Below are positions 1 to 13,226 of a stretch of DNA of 64,000 nt, one piece after another (position 1 is the first letter of the stretch; the number at the start of each line of letters is the position of its first letter). The position numbers were made by a program, and so were the translations under genes. The stretch is from Chimonanthus salicifolius (Eukaryota > Streptophyta > Magnoliopsida > Laurales > Calycanthaceae), in the NCBI GenBank assembly GCA_013350335.1, contig CM023540.1:30979175-31043174 (forward strand). Direction: 5' to 3'. Below the pieces are notes generated by a model. It had not been told where the DNA came from and ran no database searches. It saw nothing but the letters and a program-made list of their open reading frames with translations.

Positions 1-3000
1 ACAAATGTGACGGCACCCGCCGGGGCAGCTTTAATTATGGAGGGGACGATCCCCTTGTATAGACCAGCCCAACCCTCCATTTGGAAGATCCGGCATAGGC
101 CATCTAACATGTTTTTGTAGGCGCGTTTCTCCACTCGGGCTCCATATTTTGGATGCCGCTGTAACCCTTCAATCTGAAAGTGAATAGTAAATTCAAATCT
201 GTTGGTACCTTCCACTAAAAAAAAAAAAAATTTGTTTTTTTTTTCCTTTTTTAAATGGCAGATCAAAATTGTTCAAGCATTAATATGGGAAAAAAAAAAA
301 ATCAAGTTTGGTAGATGATATGAGAAGCTAAAAATTACAATTAATGCAGGGAATCTAATCATATTTAGCAGAGGTTATCTACAAAAGAATCATAGCCACC
401 CCAAAAGCTTTTTCCTGAGTTGGATCCACAAAATTTATGTAGTCATTGTTCGATGCATTTCTGCAGCCAATTTAACATAGAACAGTGATGTCCCATGAAG
501 AACTTTGATGGCATGCTGATGAAGGATGCAACCACGTGGAAAATTTCCAGGACAAGTCCAATACAGCAAATTCTAGGTACCTACAAGGCTGGATTGGATC
601 CAACCAGGATTCAGCCCAGATATTCAAAAAGATTTCTAGATTTATAAAATTTAAACAATGGATTATTCATCGGAGGGGCCAACAAAGATGGTTACCTGGA
701 ACCTCTTCTTAACAACATCGAGGGGATGACACACAGCTTTAGCACATGTTCCAGCTGCTAAACCACAGAGAAACAGCTGGAAGCTTGAGAGAGAGACATC
801 TGGTGGGATTGATCCTATTTGAGGGAATCTGAATCTGTTCCACGCCTACAGTAAAACATGAATTGCTAGAAGTGTTAAAAGAAACAGAAAGGCCAATTCC
901 ACCTTATTGGGGGGAAAAAGAAGAAAAATCAACACCACAAACTTATTAGAAATAAGGAAATCATTTTATTGTCTTTATTTGAAATGGTAACATGACTCCA
1001 ATCCAGAAGCTTTTAAGTTGCAAGTGAACACCTACCAGAGCCTTGAGGAGTCTAATCATCAAGAATTTTTGTAAAAGAGTTGACAAGAAGTGGATTCTGA
1101 GTTGTAAAGCTTCATGTAACTTGTGACAACTCTTCTACAATGATGTCTAAACCCCTCGAGGCTTTGGTTTCCCAAAAAAGCACAATTTGGAGCAATCATT
1201 TGAATCACCTTCCGTAACTAGGTGCTTGGAAAGAGCATTTTAAGTCATCAATTCTAAGGTTGTAACTTGGGTTAGGGCCAATTTAAACCTGACTGACCCA
1301 ATCCGAAAATATGGACTTGTACGGAACTATAGACGAAAAAAACTTGACAATTTTAGTTTGGGTTGGATTAGTCACGCTTTGCATAACTAAACCCGCCCAA
1401 ATTGCCCGAATTACATACATATATACCTCATTTTCTATATGCTTATTTGACTTTTTGAAACTTTTAACACTTTTTAAGTGACAACTCACAATGTTTTGGT
1501 GAAGGAGTTACTTTCATGAATGTCTCTTGTTTAAAGCCAGCCAACATAATGTGCACTTTATATAGACCCAATTTTTTTTGAAACATTAACGACTTTGTTT
1601 CATGAAACGAGAACAGAGTCCAAGAGAAGGATCCAAGTATATGAGAGATATACTCAGAACCAAGAAATTATCACTCCTAAACCTAGACCAAAGTGCTCTT
1701 TTGATTGCTCTCAGTTCATCCTCGTTTGACTCCATTATCCCTACTGATTCGGAAAAAAACTACTAACATCCTACCCCTATCATCATGTAACACCACTCCT
1801 ATTCCTGCCGGCCCGAGCTTACCCCTCACTGCCCCATCTACATTGAATTTACATGATCCTAGAGGAGGCGCTACCCACTCAACCGAACGCTTCCTAACTC
1901 TATCGACCCCTTTCATACATCCTTCCCAAGACATATAGAAATCCTCCAGTGCTAGACCCCTAAACTCCTTACACACAGACAACCAACCTATCACTTGCCA
2001 TTTTTATCCACTTAATTACACAGGTGAACTTGTGACCCAATTTAATTTGATCTGAATCGGTTGGCCAAATTAAAAATGAAGTGGAGCTATAAAATTGGAT
2101 TGGGTTGAGGGTCACAACAGCATTGAGATGTGGGTCGGGCCAAAAGGTAGCAATCCAAATTTAATATGGGAGGGCTAGGATTAGGCTCTCAATCCAACTC
2201 ACCCACCCAAGCTGCAACCCTTATCAGTCCCTTCACGCCTTTGCCTAGATTTTATTACTATTTATCTTATTGGTGTTCCAGTTATATAGTTCTGATCATT
2301 TCCCAATAACTTCCAACACAAAGAGCCCAGAATTTCCAAGGAAACCACTGCCTAAGTTCGCTTCAAGACTTCAAGGAGATGAGGCTTCCAACTTCTCTTT
2401 GGTCTTTCAGTTTTTCCACTTTGAACAGGGTACTTAGGCACATACAGTTTCCTCCATTAAAGAACCAAGGAGACCCTTTGTTGGATTTTGGGAAATCTGC
2501 TCTTAATAAATTGTCACAAGTCTTGAAAATGAAAAAGAGAATGTTATGAGCTCACAAAGCACAAGGACCCAATTGCAACTAAAAAAACCAGAAGATTCGA
2601 CATAAGCAGTTCATTCTTATTTGCCCATAAGTGTTAAGTCATATCCAATTGATACTTAAATGAAATGCAAAAACCAATACACTTGGAAATGGAATTAAGT
2701 GACTTCAAAATATAGTACGGTTTTCCTCTGTCAGGTATGAATATTATTGACATCTGGGTGTCATTGTAGTTCTAAAAACCAGATAAAAATCCAAAGTTCT
2801 GCCGTTGTGAAATAAAGGTTGAAAAGAAAGAGGAGCAAAAACATTACCATGGTCCAACGCTTGAATGTGTCATAGGTACCAAATTGCAGGCCAGCATATG
2901 GAATAATCTCAACAAGTGTTGGAGACAACCCAGCATATAATCCTTGAAAACCACGGGTTCTAACTATATCAGCGAAAGCAGATCTCATGCTGGGATACAC

Positions 3001-6000
3001 CTGGATAAGATGAAGTAATTATTGGATTCAAAAGTTATTGTTCATTCATCATCAGTACAATGCATGTGTGCATGCATGCATGCGTGCATGAGCATAAGAA
3101 CCACAAAAAAATGAGGATAAAAGACTAAAATGAAAGCTAAGTGGATAGCATAATTGGTCTGACTAGTGACAACTTGAATATTAACAAATTTTTGGACAAA
3201 CAATTTCTCCGTTATTTTTCAGAATTCCTAAAATAAGTGCCACACTATCTCAAGAACCCTAGAATGAAAAGCTCTTGCAATTATACTAAGGAATTTTTTA
3301 GAGCAATACCTAGAAACAATGGTTGTGTGATGGAGATTCAATTGGCAGTTGGAAATTTTGATCGAGGATTAACATAAAACTTTTCTTTTTCATTTGGTGA
3401 TGGGGGTAATGAGCTTTTATTTGGCCACGAGTGGAGTGGCAAATGTCGGGAAAAACCTGAATTTTGAAGGGCTTCATCCTAACAATTTTCTGACACCCTG
3501 AATTTTATTGTATGAAACAGAATTTTGAGTTTTAAAGATGAAATTAATTTAATTGATAAAAAAACCGCAAACTGAAAAAGAAAAGCAAATCCATGGCAAT
3601 ATTTACATATTGCCTAGAACATGGACAAATGCAACTCCTAATCTAATTCGAGAAACCAGGACAAATCTTTTCATCAATCAAATGATTCATGAGTACTGGT
3701 ATAGTAAAAGTGACATCAGCCCTTTGTTTGAGATCTTTAGAAAATTACATAGAAGCAACCACCAGTTGTATTTCATTGAGATTAAAGAAAATTCTCCAAG
3801 GTGTTCTCTATTTGCATCTTGCTTCAACTACCAAGACCTGAGAAAGCATTCTTGAACCATTTAATGCCCTCTCCTATAGCCAAAACTCCTTTCCCCATTC
3901 AAGTTGCTCATCCCCTAGAGTAAAAAATGCCAAGTCCACTTATCCTTGTCATTCTTCATCATTCCCCATTGCATTAGTGGATCCTGATTACCTACCCTTT
4001 TTAAGTGATTAAGTAGCTAACAAAATAGACCTATATTTGCTGCTTAGTTTCCACCAACCTCATAAGGATAGAAAACATGGTATTTTCTTCTTGCTTATAT
4101 ATTCTTTGCTCCTAATCGGCATCCTCCATTCCCTTTCCAATCTATACGATGTTCCCACCCAAATTCTTTAGCTTTTAACTCCCTATTAGAAAGCCCATAC
4201 TTTGAATACCTACTATGAAGCTCTCGTAAGCTCTTTTTCTATTAAAGAATCTTCCTTTTTTCCTTCAAAATCATGCTAGGCTCCTAATTATCATCATTCA
4301 TCATCAATACCATCTTCCCAAGCACGAGCCCCGAGACGACCACCGATCCAGTGTCCAGCCCTGCAAGGGGGATCTGAATGATGATGATGATGATATTATT
4401 ATTATTGATTGTTAATAAAAAAAAGTAAACTCACAAGGGGGGGAGAAGGAGGACTATAAATAAAAATAGAAATGGAATGAAACAATGATCAAGGGATTTC
4501 TTCATTGACCAACTCAAAAAACAGATATTCAGTAAAAATGTATAGAGATGTTAAGTGATCCAAAAGTCAAAATTTTGTCAGAACAAGCTGCCCAATAAGA
4601 CGTGTTGCCATAGAAGAAAAAGAAACTCCAAATTCAAAGAAAATCATTTGAAGGGCATGGATCATACTCTTTTAAGTCCATCTTAAGGGTTGAAAAAGGC
4701 CAATATCAGTGAACTTAGCTCCTAAATTGGCATTGACAAGAGTGTCAGTCGTACAGTAGGTTCCTTCACAAAGGAGAAATTCCCATTTTCAGTTTTGCAT
4801 ACTCTATACATTCTGTAATTGACAGATCTACAGTCTCCTTTGCTTTTGTCAAGACACATCCTCCAATAGATGAATCCGACTCCCATCTCCTGCTATAAAC
4901 TGCAACTTTCTTCGAAAATTTCTCCACCATATCATATGGATTCCCCAACTTTGACATACCATTCCAAAACTTCTGGAAAGATCGCAGGATTCAGAGAAAG
5001 CCTTTATGCATTCAATTACCAGCTCTGTAATGTATTGCACTTAATCAGGACCACATCGGTGGCTGATTGCTTCGACCACCAGGGTGATGTGGTGTCCTGG
5101 TGTCCATTGTTCAGGAGGGTCTAAATGATTGGGAAGAGGAGGATCTCCTCGATATGTTTAAGATGCTTCATCAGATCTATCTCAGTCCCCGAAGACCAGA
5201 TCAATGAATCTGGAAGCTTGACTCTGGGGAGGTTTAGGTAAGATCTTTCTTTGACTTCTTACCTAACAGGAGCAGTATTAGCAGCCCTTTAAAGGCTATC
5301 TGGATGGTCAAATCCCCTTCTAAATGTGCCACGTTCTGCTGGGCCACTTGTCAAGATGGGATCCTTACAATAGACAACCAGAGAAGGAGACAAGAAAAAT
5401 GATGTTGGTTAACAGTTGCCTTTTGTGCCTGAAGGATAAGGAAAACCTGCTGCTCTCACACCCGTTTGCAATTCAAATTTGGAACACCATCCTTTCCTGG
5501 TTCAATATGAGCTGGTTTTTGCGGGTTCTCTTGTGGGACATCTCTCAAGGTTGGCAGTTTTGTCAGCTTAAGGTCGAAGGCCGCATTTTGTGGAAACTCA
5601 ATTGGGTCACAACTCACAACGATGTGATCATTATGGCTCGAAAGGAGCAATGGGAGTTTTAAGGACAGGATGTCATCTGTAGAGGAGGTAGAACAACTAA
5701 TTAAATGGAGATGTGCCCCTTGGGCAGCAGCAGTGCTTCCAGATTTTAAATCTTACTCAGTAAACGATATTACCAGAAGTTGGTGGAACATCATTAATGA
5801 TCATCAACATCCTCCTCCTTTGAGGTTTGTATGGCAACCTCCGCCCTCTGGTTTTTTCAAACTTAATGTCAACGGCAGTCCATTAGGGGCTCCTGGACTG
5901 GCTGGTATAAGAGGAATCTTGAAGAATGATATGAATGTGTTGCTCTGTGCATTCTCTGGTCCTGCTGGGCTTAAGCCTTCAAAGCAGAAGCTCTGGCTCT

Positions 6001-9000
6001 CCTCACAGGCCTGATATTGAAGAAAGAAAGGAATCTTTGCCCTCTCATAATTGAAGGGGACTGCAAAGGTGTCATCAGCTGGGCTAAGAAGGAGAATCCT
6101 ATCTGTGGAAGATTGGAAATATCTTAGAAGAAATTATTGATATTGGTGTCTCTTTCCCCATCCTTTTCGGCTATCCCAAGAGAAATCAATGGTGAAGCGG
6201 ATGCCCTGGCAAAACGAGGAGTCTCGAGAAATCAGCTTGTCACTGGTGATATTGATCTTTGCTCATCATAGTTCCATTTTTTCCCTGTCCTTTTTCCTGT
6301 TTTTCCAGTTCAGGTGTTTGGGGTCAGCTATAGCTGTTAGCTAGTTTATGTTATTGTGGCTGTATTCTATCCCAGTTTGGCCCAGTTTGGGCTTTTTTCT
6401 TGTACTATATTTTCCATTTTATTTTAATAAATCAATTATCATCATTCAAAAAAAAAAAAACTCAAACCTTTACTTTGCCCCTATCTCCAACCCCACATCC
6501 CTATAATTTCATACATTTTGAAGCCATAACCTTCATCCACGAAGCTTCTCTTTCCTCTTCAAAACAAAGGCAATTTCCCATGAGCACTCAATTTTTCCCT
6601 ATATGTTCCCTAGTCCTCGATAAACCCAGTTTGGGTAAGTGCATAACTTCTGACATAAAGATAGAGAAAATGAGATTCTTTTGTTCATCATGGTTAGGAG
6701 TTGCAAGTTGTGCACCAGTAAAATTATACTTCTTAAATACTGTTCAGTTCGTATAACTTTGCATGATTTCTAGTATGAATACATGTCTTAACTCTGTAAG
6801 CATGTGGAGAGAGCAAAGGTGGGCTTCCCAATCGGAGTTGGATATAGCTAGTAGGATGGGCTCAAGATGGGCTAAATGTAGCTAAGCAACAAGCCAATAG
6901 AGTTTCTTTTAATAGGAGATAGTCATTGGTGTCAAGACGGTGATTATGTAGGATAATTAGACAAGTGAAGCTATATGGAGCAAAATGTTGGAAAATAAGA
7001 AAGTGAAAAAAGAAGTAGATATAGTACATGCAACAAAGTGTACTTGCTAAGATGGGTGAGTGGAGCAAAATTAAAAATAGAATTAAAAATTATTACATAA
7101 GAAGGATCTTTGGCAGGCTGACACCAAAGACTGCAAGACAAGAAAAAAATCAAAAATTGGGCACCACCCAAGAGCCACCTAAGCCCACAAAAAGACCAGG
7201 CCCAGACTAAGAAACACAAAACATGCCAGACTCAGACTGACCCCAAATCAAAAAGCTTAAAACCCAGAACTAATTAGAGATTCAGGCCTTAAATAGTCTG
7301 CTTCTCTAGCTCACAGCCCTTAAAAATGGTCGTTGTTGTTCTTGTTGATGATAATGATGACTGGGGTTTGTACAACTACAAATGGGTCCACTAATTCAAA
7401 CCAAAACAAAGTCCTAATGTGCTTGAATATGTGAAAGAAAACACCAATGAAAAATATTAAAAGGAACAACTTAGGAAAAAGTACATGATACCACCTTTGA
7501 CCACTTCAGAATCCGATATAATCCTCCATCTAGATGCCACTCATAATTTTATCACTGATCAGGTGCTTCTTGTGTATGTATTTATGATGACAGTATTATA
7601 AAAGCTATACTTTCTGCAACTACATCAGATATTCAACATACACAAGTACACGCATACAAAGAGACAGATACATCTGACCCATCAATTACACCAAAACTAT
7701 GAGGATGAAATCAACCACTGTAACATGAGTGAACTCAAATTATTTACTTCTAGTCATTGATAACCTTGCATCAGTTAGAAAATTAAAGAACTCTATGGGG
7801 AAATAGAAATTTTAAAGTTTAGAAACATCATCATCATCGAGGAAGACTTATTCCAATCTGGGATAAGGCAGTAATAGAAATTATGGAGGAAGGAAAATAA
7901 TTACTGGTCATACAATGTGAGAAGAAACTTTGAAGGCATACCTTTGGCTCACCCTGAGACGCCAAAATGGTTCGCAAAAGATCAAATGGATATGATCCAA
8001 CAGTTGCAGCACATCCCGCCAATGCACCACTTACATAAGACAGATAAGGACTCAATCGAATATGATCATCTGCATCATAACAACATATATGCAAGCACAA
8101 CAGCATAGAATGAGCAAAAGAAGAAAATGGACAAAAAGAAAGCAAGGATGCACTACCTACACAAGCACCCTAAAAACATCAATTGAAGGAGATTGCAAGT
8201 TTGAACGCATGATGCATTTTCAAATGCATGAATTCTAGAATTTATTATTGCTTAACTTGTTAGTTGAGACAATATATATGGTTTTCTTACGGACGCAAAG
8301 AACTCTAACCCATTTAAGTATGAATGAGGGGCTAAAAGGAAAATGGCAACATGTTGAAGTTGGCATGTAGGAAATCCACATTGATTAAGCAAACAACTCA
8401 AGAATTTAGAAACCAACACTAAAAACATAAACTTCCAACTAAAATAGTATAACTAAACTTTAACGGTCGTAAAAACAAAAAATGCATTCATTTCAAAAAT
8501 GGAAACAACTTATATAGTGTGATGGGTTTTGATATCTAGGAGAAATTATAGAACAAGAAGGCCTGAAAGGGACATCATACATGGAATTAGTACAGGATGA
8601 AGCTGGTGTAGCGTGATGTGATTTGCCAGCGACATTTTGCTTTAAGGGGCTTTTGGATGGATAACTATGACGTTGCATGGATCAATACTGAAAAACCATA
8701 CAATATGTTCAAGGCAACAAGTTGATACTACTTTTTTTTTAATTGAATTCACTCTCTCTCTGGTTTTTTATACTCTTTAACATAAAAAAAAATTCCAACT
8801 TTTTTATCTCTAAAAAAGTCACTGCATAGGGATGAGGATGTAATACCCCAAACTCCTTGGCCCCAACACCACAAGATACAGACTTAAACATTAAGCTGTA
8901 GCAGATGAACATGATTGTTTTCAACAAATTAATTTGTTTGTTCCCTACTAAATGTCCCTGGATACCTTGGTCTTCAAAATAAAAATGTCCCAGGTTAGGG

Positions 9001-12000
9001 CATGCAGGATTGTTTTCCATAATATTTGATATTTCTTGTTCACTTCAATATGTATCTGACCTTCCCAATTGAAAGGAACCAAACCCCATTCATCAATAGA
9101 GGACCAGAAAGATCCCAGAACGGGTCCATGGAACAAAAAGAGACCGAGGACTGTGGATTAAAAAGGCGCAACAAAATGGTTATGCAAGAAAATGTGATAA
9201 ATAGATTCCTCATTGACCTTAAAACACATATTTAGGATAGCATCATTTTGAGATTAAGACGATCCAAGGTAAGAATTGTATTTAAGATAGCCATCCAACA
9301 AAACATTTTCATCCTCCAGAGGTGCCATTCATTTCCAAACAGAATTACAAAGGAAGCAATCCAATTCCCTCTCAGTCTTATAACATTCCTCTTCCAAAGA
9401 ACTGACCATATCATTGACCATGCTACGATGCAATTTGAACAGTTCCACTTCATAAGGTTTCTCCAAAAACTTTGAATGTACCTCTTGCCTGACTGATCCA
9501 TAAAATCTAGGATTGAAGCCACCTGTGATGATAATGAATAAGGCCTCCAGTATATGGATTTAATTGATACCTCCCAAACCCAGCCATTTCCCAGAGCCTA
9601 GACATGTGCCCCACCAACAGTCTTGATTCTTTACAGATTAAGATATGTTTGGATTGTCTATCCGAGATATGTTTTTCCAAAGTCTAGAACTCCTTCCCCA
9701 GGCAACCACAGTGTCACATCCACGCATAGTGACCTTCTTTCTTCCCCATATCACCAAATTTTTGCTAGAAGTGCTAAGGCGGCATCTATATGATAATCCC
9801 AAGAAAGGCAGTCCAACAACCCCAACCCCCCCCCCCCCCCCCCCCCCCCCCGGCGGGTGCCTTCCCCTTCTTTCTCTCTCAAATAGTAAACTGACAGCTC
9901 GAAATGGAGTTTCTTCTCATTCCCCACCACATTCGACAAGAAGTAGGAACAACATGGCTATCTTGACTGGAATTCTCAAAATGGATAAGTAATCGACAAG
10001 CAAATTTGCCAGTGTAGATTTCTGTGATCCAGACAACAAAAGATAGGAAAAATTATTTTCCTTGATACCAAAGATTTAATCTTTCAATGGCTAAGTCACA
10101 CATGGATACAGATTTAGGGTTGGATCCTGCTTAAAAGGTGCACTTTTATAAGAAAGAAGCCAAGCCTGCATCATTTTCTCCAGTTGCCTCTCAGGCAACA
10201 GAGTGACAAGAAAGTGTAGATATATGTGATGTACAATGTACAAGGCATTCTGCGAAGAAGCTTGAGATAGAAGCATGGAACAATAAATAATGGAATCAGG
10301 GGAAAGCACCTTTGAAGATAAAATTAAGGAACTGGGACGTAGAAGGAACAAAAAGGTATACCAAAAGCAACATGTTACATTGTGGAGTAATAGAGATCTT
10401 ATCTCAGACTGCAGAAAAATGAACATACAATTCCAACCCACATGCAGATAAGGTAAGACTCAGTGATGATGATGGATGTGATGGTTTTTGGTACCCTGCT
10501 GTATGCTGAAAACCATCAATATCATCATTCTCATCATACCATTGTAATCATCAATAGCAACTTTCCCATCTATCTAGGGATAACATCAAATCATATCATA
10601 TATCTCATACCTGTAATTTCTCTCTTTGTAGAGAAATCTCCTCACTGCTGAACACAAACAAACATAGATAAGCATACACATACATGCACATGCTCGCACA
10701 CACAAACATGCATATGTGTTTGCCTGCCTGGTTTGAACATTCCAGACCCATTGAGAAAAACTGCAGTCTCTCTCGCTTGCTCTCTCTCTCTCTCTATGAC
10801 ATGTTACCAAAAATCAACAACAGATGTCTCTTTAATGAAAGGTGACATGTGCCTTCCTTTCATATAAGTTACAAAAAATCATTAACAGATGTCTCTTATG
10901 AAAAGTGGCATGTGCCTCTCTTCAATATAAGCTAACCAAAAAACATGGCCCATACAATAGAATAACAGTTCATTGTTGATTCATTCACCTAATTGTGGAA
11001 AACTTTATAAGATGATTTGTAATTTACACATGCCTACTAGATTTTTATTTTGCAATTAACAATTGCCGCTTGAATATGTATACAACTAGAAATAATAGGC
11101 ACAAAAGATGAAAAGATTCCATTAGAAACAATACCAAGACGCATTTGCACTTCTTATGTATCAAAAATCTGAAAAGAAAATACAAAATGATTGACTGGAA
11201 TAAAGCATTATGAGTTACAAGATATATATAGAAGAATCAAAACCATGAGATAATGTGTAACAAACTCATAATCATAGTTCATAGAAAAGAGAGAACGAAA
11301 CACAGACTTTTAACTCTCACATAAGAATATACATTACAATAGCAAAGATAATTTGCACACAAACCTGTTCTCGATGAACCTGCTGCAAATGTCTTCAATC
11401 TATGTAATACGGTGAACTGTATTGCAGTATAGGGCATGACCATAAGTAGTGCTGGGACGTTACCCCTCCAAAAGCCCTGTCATTACAAATAGTTTCAATT
11501 GAAGCAGAGTAAGAATAATAGATATTAAAACCAACAATGCAAGTTGTAGAAGTTTTTTCTCCTGTTTTGATGTACATATCTACATGTTTACATCAAATTG
11601 GGAATACTAGAAAAAAATGCCACTAGTGTACAAATTGGTTGATGAAAACATCAAAAAATGCAGTAAAACAAAAGAAGTTCAGGTTGATTACGGTTGCAAT
11701 GAGGGATTACAGGCCATACAATTCACACAGACAACAAAGTGAATGAATACTGTAAACCAAGTGATGTTCATTACCGGCAAACCTTCCTCTCTAAAGATGT
11801 CTCGAGTTGCTTGCAACATCCCAGTATATTTTGATGGTCCAAACAATTCACCGCGAAGTAAAGGCAATGAAGAAGTTGGCTCCAGCTGAACCTGTCATCA
11901 ACAAAAACAGAATTTATCGGAGACCATATTGAGCATGCATGATATTTTGAATAATAAGTGGCATGTCAAGTGGAGATGCATGATTATGAACATGACACCC

Positions 12001-13170
12001 CAAAAAAACACAGAATGAAGCTGCAGTCCACATATAGATTCTGTATTCTTAATTACACATCTAAAGTTCAATAGATTAAAAGAAGTTCACTTTCAAGGTA
12101 ACATAATTGTACTTTTTTAATCCAACCTCGATTAGGAAAACCAAATTCTGAGACCATCCATCGACTATACGCTGGATACTTGCAAAGTTCCAGGAACCTT
12201 TTCATTGCACAAGATCCAATAAAGACTTTCATACACTTCACAAGTGTCGCATGATTCGAGATTTAAAATAAAAGTAAAGAAAAACCAAGCTAACTTGGTC
12301 TGATCATGGCTGTAGAAGAAATATTTGTTTCATGTTCAGGGGTTCAGCCTCTCATGTCTGGTTTATCCATCCTTTCTTCTTGCCATATCCAACTAGGAAC
12401 AAATGCCATCCACTCATCCATGTTTATCTCATCTACTTGGCCCAGATTAGGCTGAGAAGAGCTAGTTACTGCTCCAACAAACCACAAGCAACTCTTTTAC
12501 AGCTTTCACTTTCACATCACCGTTTAAAGTAGCAAACCTTTTGCACCAACAAGTGGGTAGGTAGTCTCCACTTTTATCCATTTAGGTGGCTAACAAGGGC
12601 AAACCCCTTGCGCCTTATCCTAGTTAAAACTCTCTCCCGCCCTCTTAGCCCGTACTCAAACAAACACCAAATTGTCAAGATTGATTAATCTTGATATTTG
12701 ACCCTCCCCAATCCAAGCCAGTACTCAGGGAGGGTGTTCTATGTTCTAGTAGTTTTTACATAACAATGCACAAAGGTCAAACTTCACACTTAACAGCCAA
12801 TTTCCAAAACCTGGGACAAACATACAAGCATGTGTCAACAAATAATAATGCAACCATTCAGTGCCGAGACTTGCAACATTTCAGCCTCAGTGTTAAAAAA
12901 TACCAACATGGCAATATTGTATCTTTTTTTGAAATAGAATCCTGAATTAATCCATTAATGAAATATTGTAACATCTATAAAAAGAACTCAAACAGTAATA
13001 TCATGCAATAGAACTACAAATCAACAAAGTAAGAAGGACGAATTGAGACCGACCTGAAATCTGATCTTTATCACATCGAGTGGAGAAGTCACAGTCCGAG
13101 AGATACCGCCAGAAATCGCACCCGCCGCTGCATCTATAAATGCGCGTTTCAGCTTCCCTGTTTCTTCCAT
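1..13170 (-). CDS. TPC: Mitochondrial thiamine diphosphate carrier (partial; 3' end off the left edge)
   Basis: Mitochondrial carrier (SLC25) family protein that moves thiamine diphosphate across the inner mitochondrial membrane. I read seven coding exons on the minus strand: 13170-13054, 11891-11775, 11476-11365, 8069-7942, 3000-2848, 845-696 and 173-1. All have GT/AG borders and phases that join cleanly. They give 316 residues, against about 340 for plant members, so roughly 20 C-terminal residues lie outside. The start [20 protein letters not shown] matches the plant TPC N-terminus. Three carrier repeats are visible, each with the family signature: PLDVIK (residues 30-35), PFDLLR (143-148) and PLDVVK (250-255). 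Assignment to the TPC branch rather than another carrier comes from remembered overall similarity (for example [20 protein letters not shown] and [20 protein letters not shown]). Introns reach about 4.9 kb and carry LINE debris on both strands. Confidence 0.9.
1610..1994 (-). mobile_element. LINE fragment: RNase H-like domain
   Basis: Minus-strand translation contains [20 protein letters not shown] followed by VLHDDRGRM, the typical beginning of the RNase H-like domain at the C-terminus of plant L1-type LINE polyproteins. A second frame downstream continues with [15 protein letters not shown], so a frameshift separates the halves. It lies in the carrier intron between exons 845-696 and 3000-2848, in the same orientation as the gene. 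It is a dead fragment without visible ends. Confidence 0.7.
4760..6459 (+). mobile_element. 5'-truncated L1-type LINE with poly(A) tail
   Basis: From about 5050 the plus strand reads [19 protein letters not shown], then a zinc-binding RT-associated region ([37 protein letters not shown]), then an RNase H-like domain ([46 protein letters not shown]). It ends in a poly(A) run at 6447-6459. Stops and frameshifts interrupt it, so it is inactive. It lies antisense in the 4.9-kb carrier intron. The first 280 bases (4760-5040) may be inverted relative to the rest; see findings. Confidence 0.8.
8900..10450 (-). mobile_element. Degenerate LINE fragment (RT 3' part and zinc-binding region)
   Basis: Minus-strand translations in several broken frames look like LINE polyprotein. 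Near 9200-9000 one reads [14 protein letters not shown] and [20 protein letters not shown], the pattern of the RT-associated zinc-binding domain. Further upstream (9500-9230) one reads [16 protein letters not shown] and FCNSVWKWM-like pieces. The 10441-10091 stretch keeps a possible [18 protein letters not shown] remnant of the RT palm. It lies in the carrier intron between 8069 and 11365. Boundaries are uncertain. Confidence 0.55.
9826..9851. repeat. Run of 26 cytosines
   Basis: An uninterrupted C run lies inside the LINE fragment. Long homopolymers of this kind are uncommon in plant introns, and the exact length in an assembly is unreliable. Confidence 0.95.
10764..10797. repeat. CT-rich microsatellite
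   Basis: Imperfect (CT)n tract in a carrier intron, following a CA-rich stretch at 10670-10720. Confidence 0.8.
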
Positions 13171-13226
13171 TCCCGGACCCAATCAGCAGTGGCAGTGCAA
13201 TGTCCGGGGCGGTGCTAAAAGCTCTA

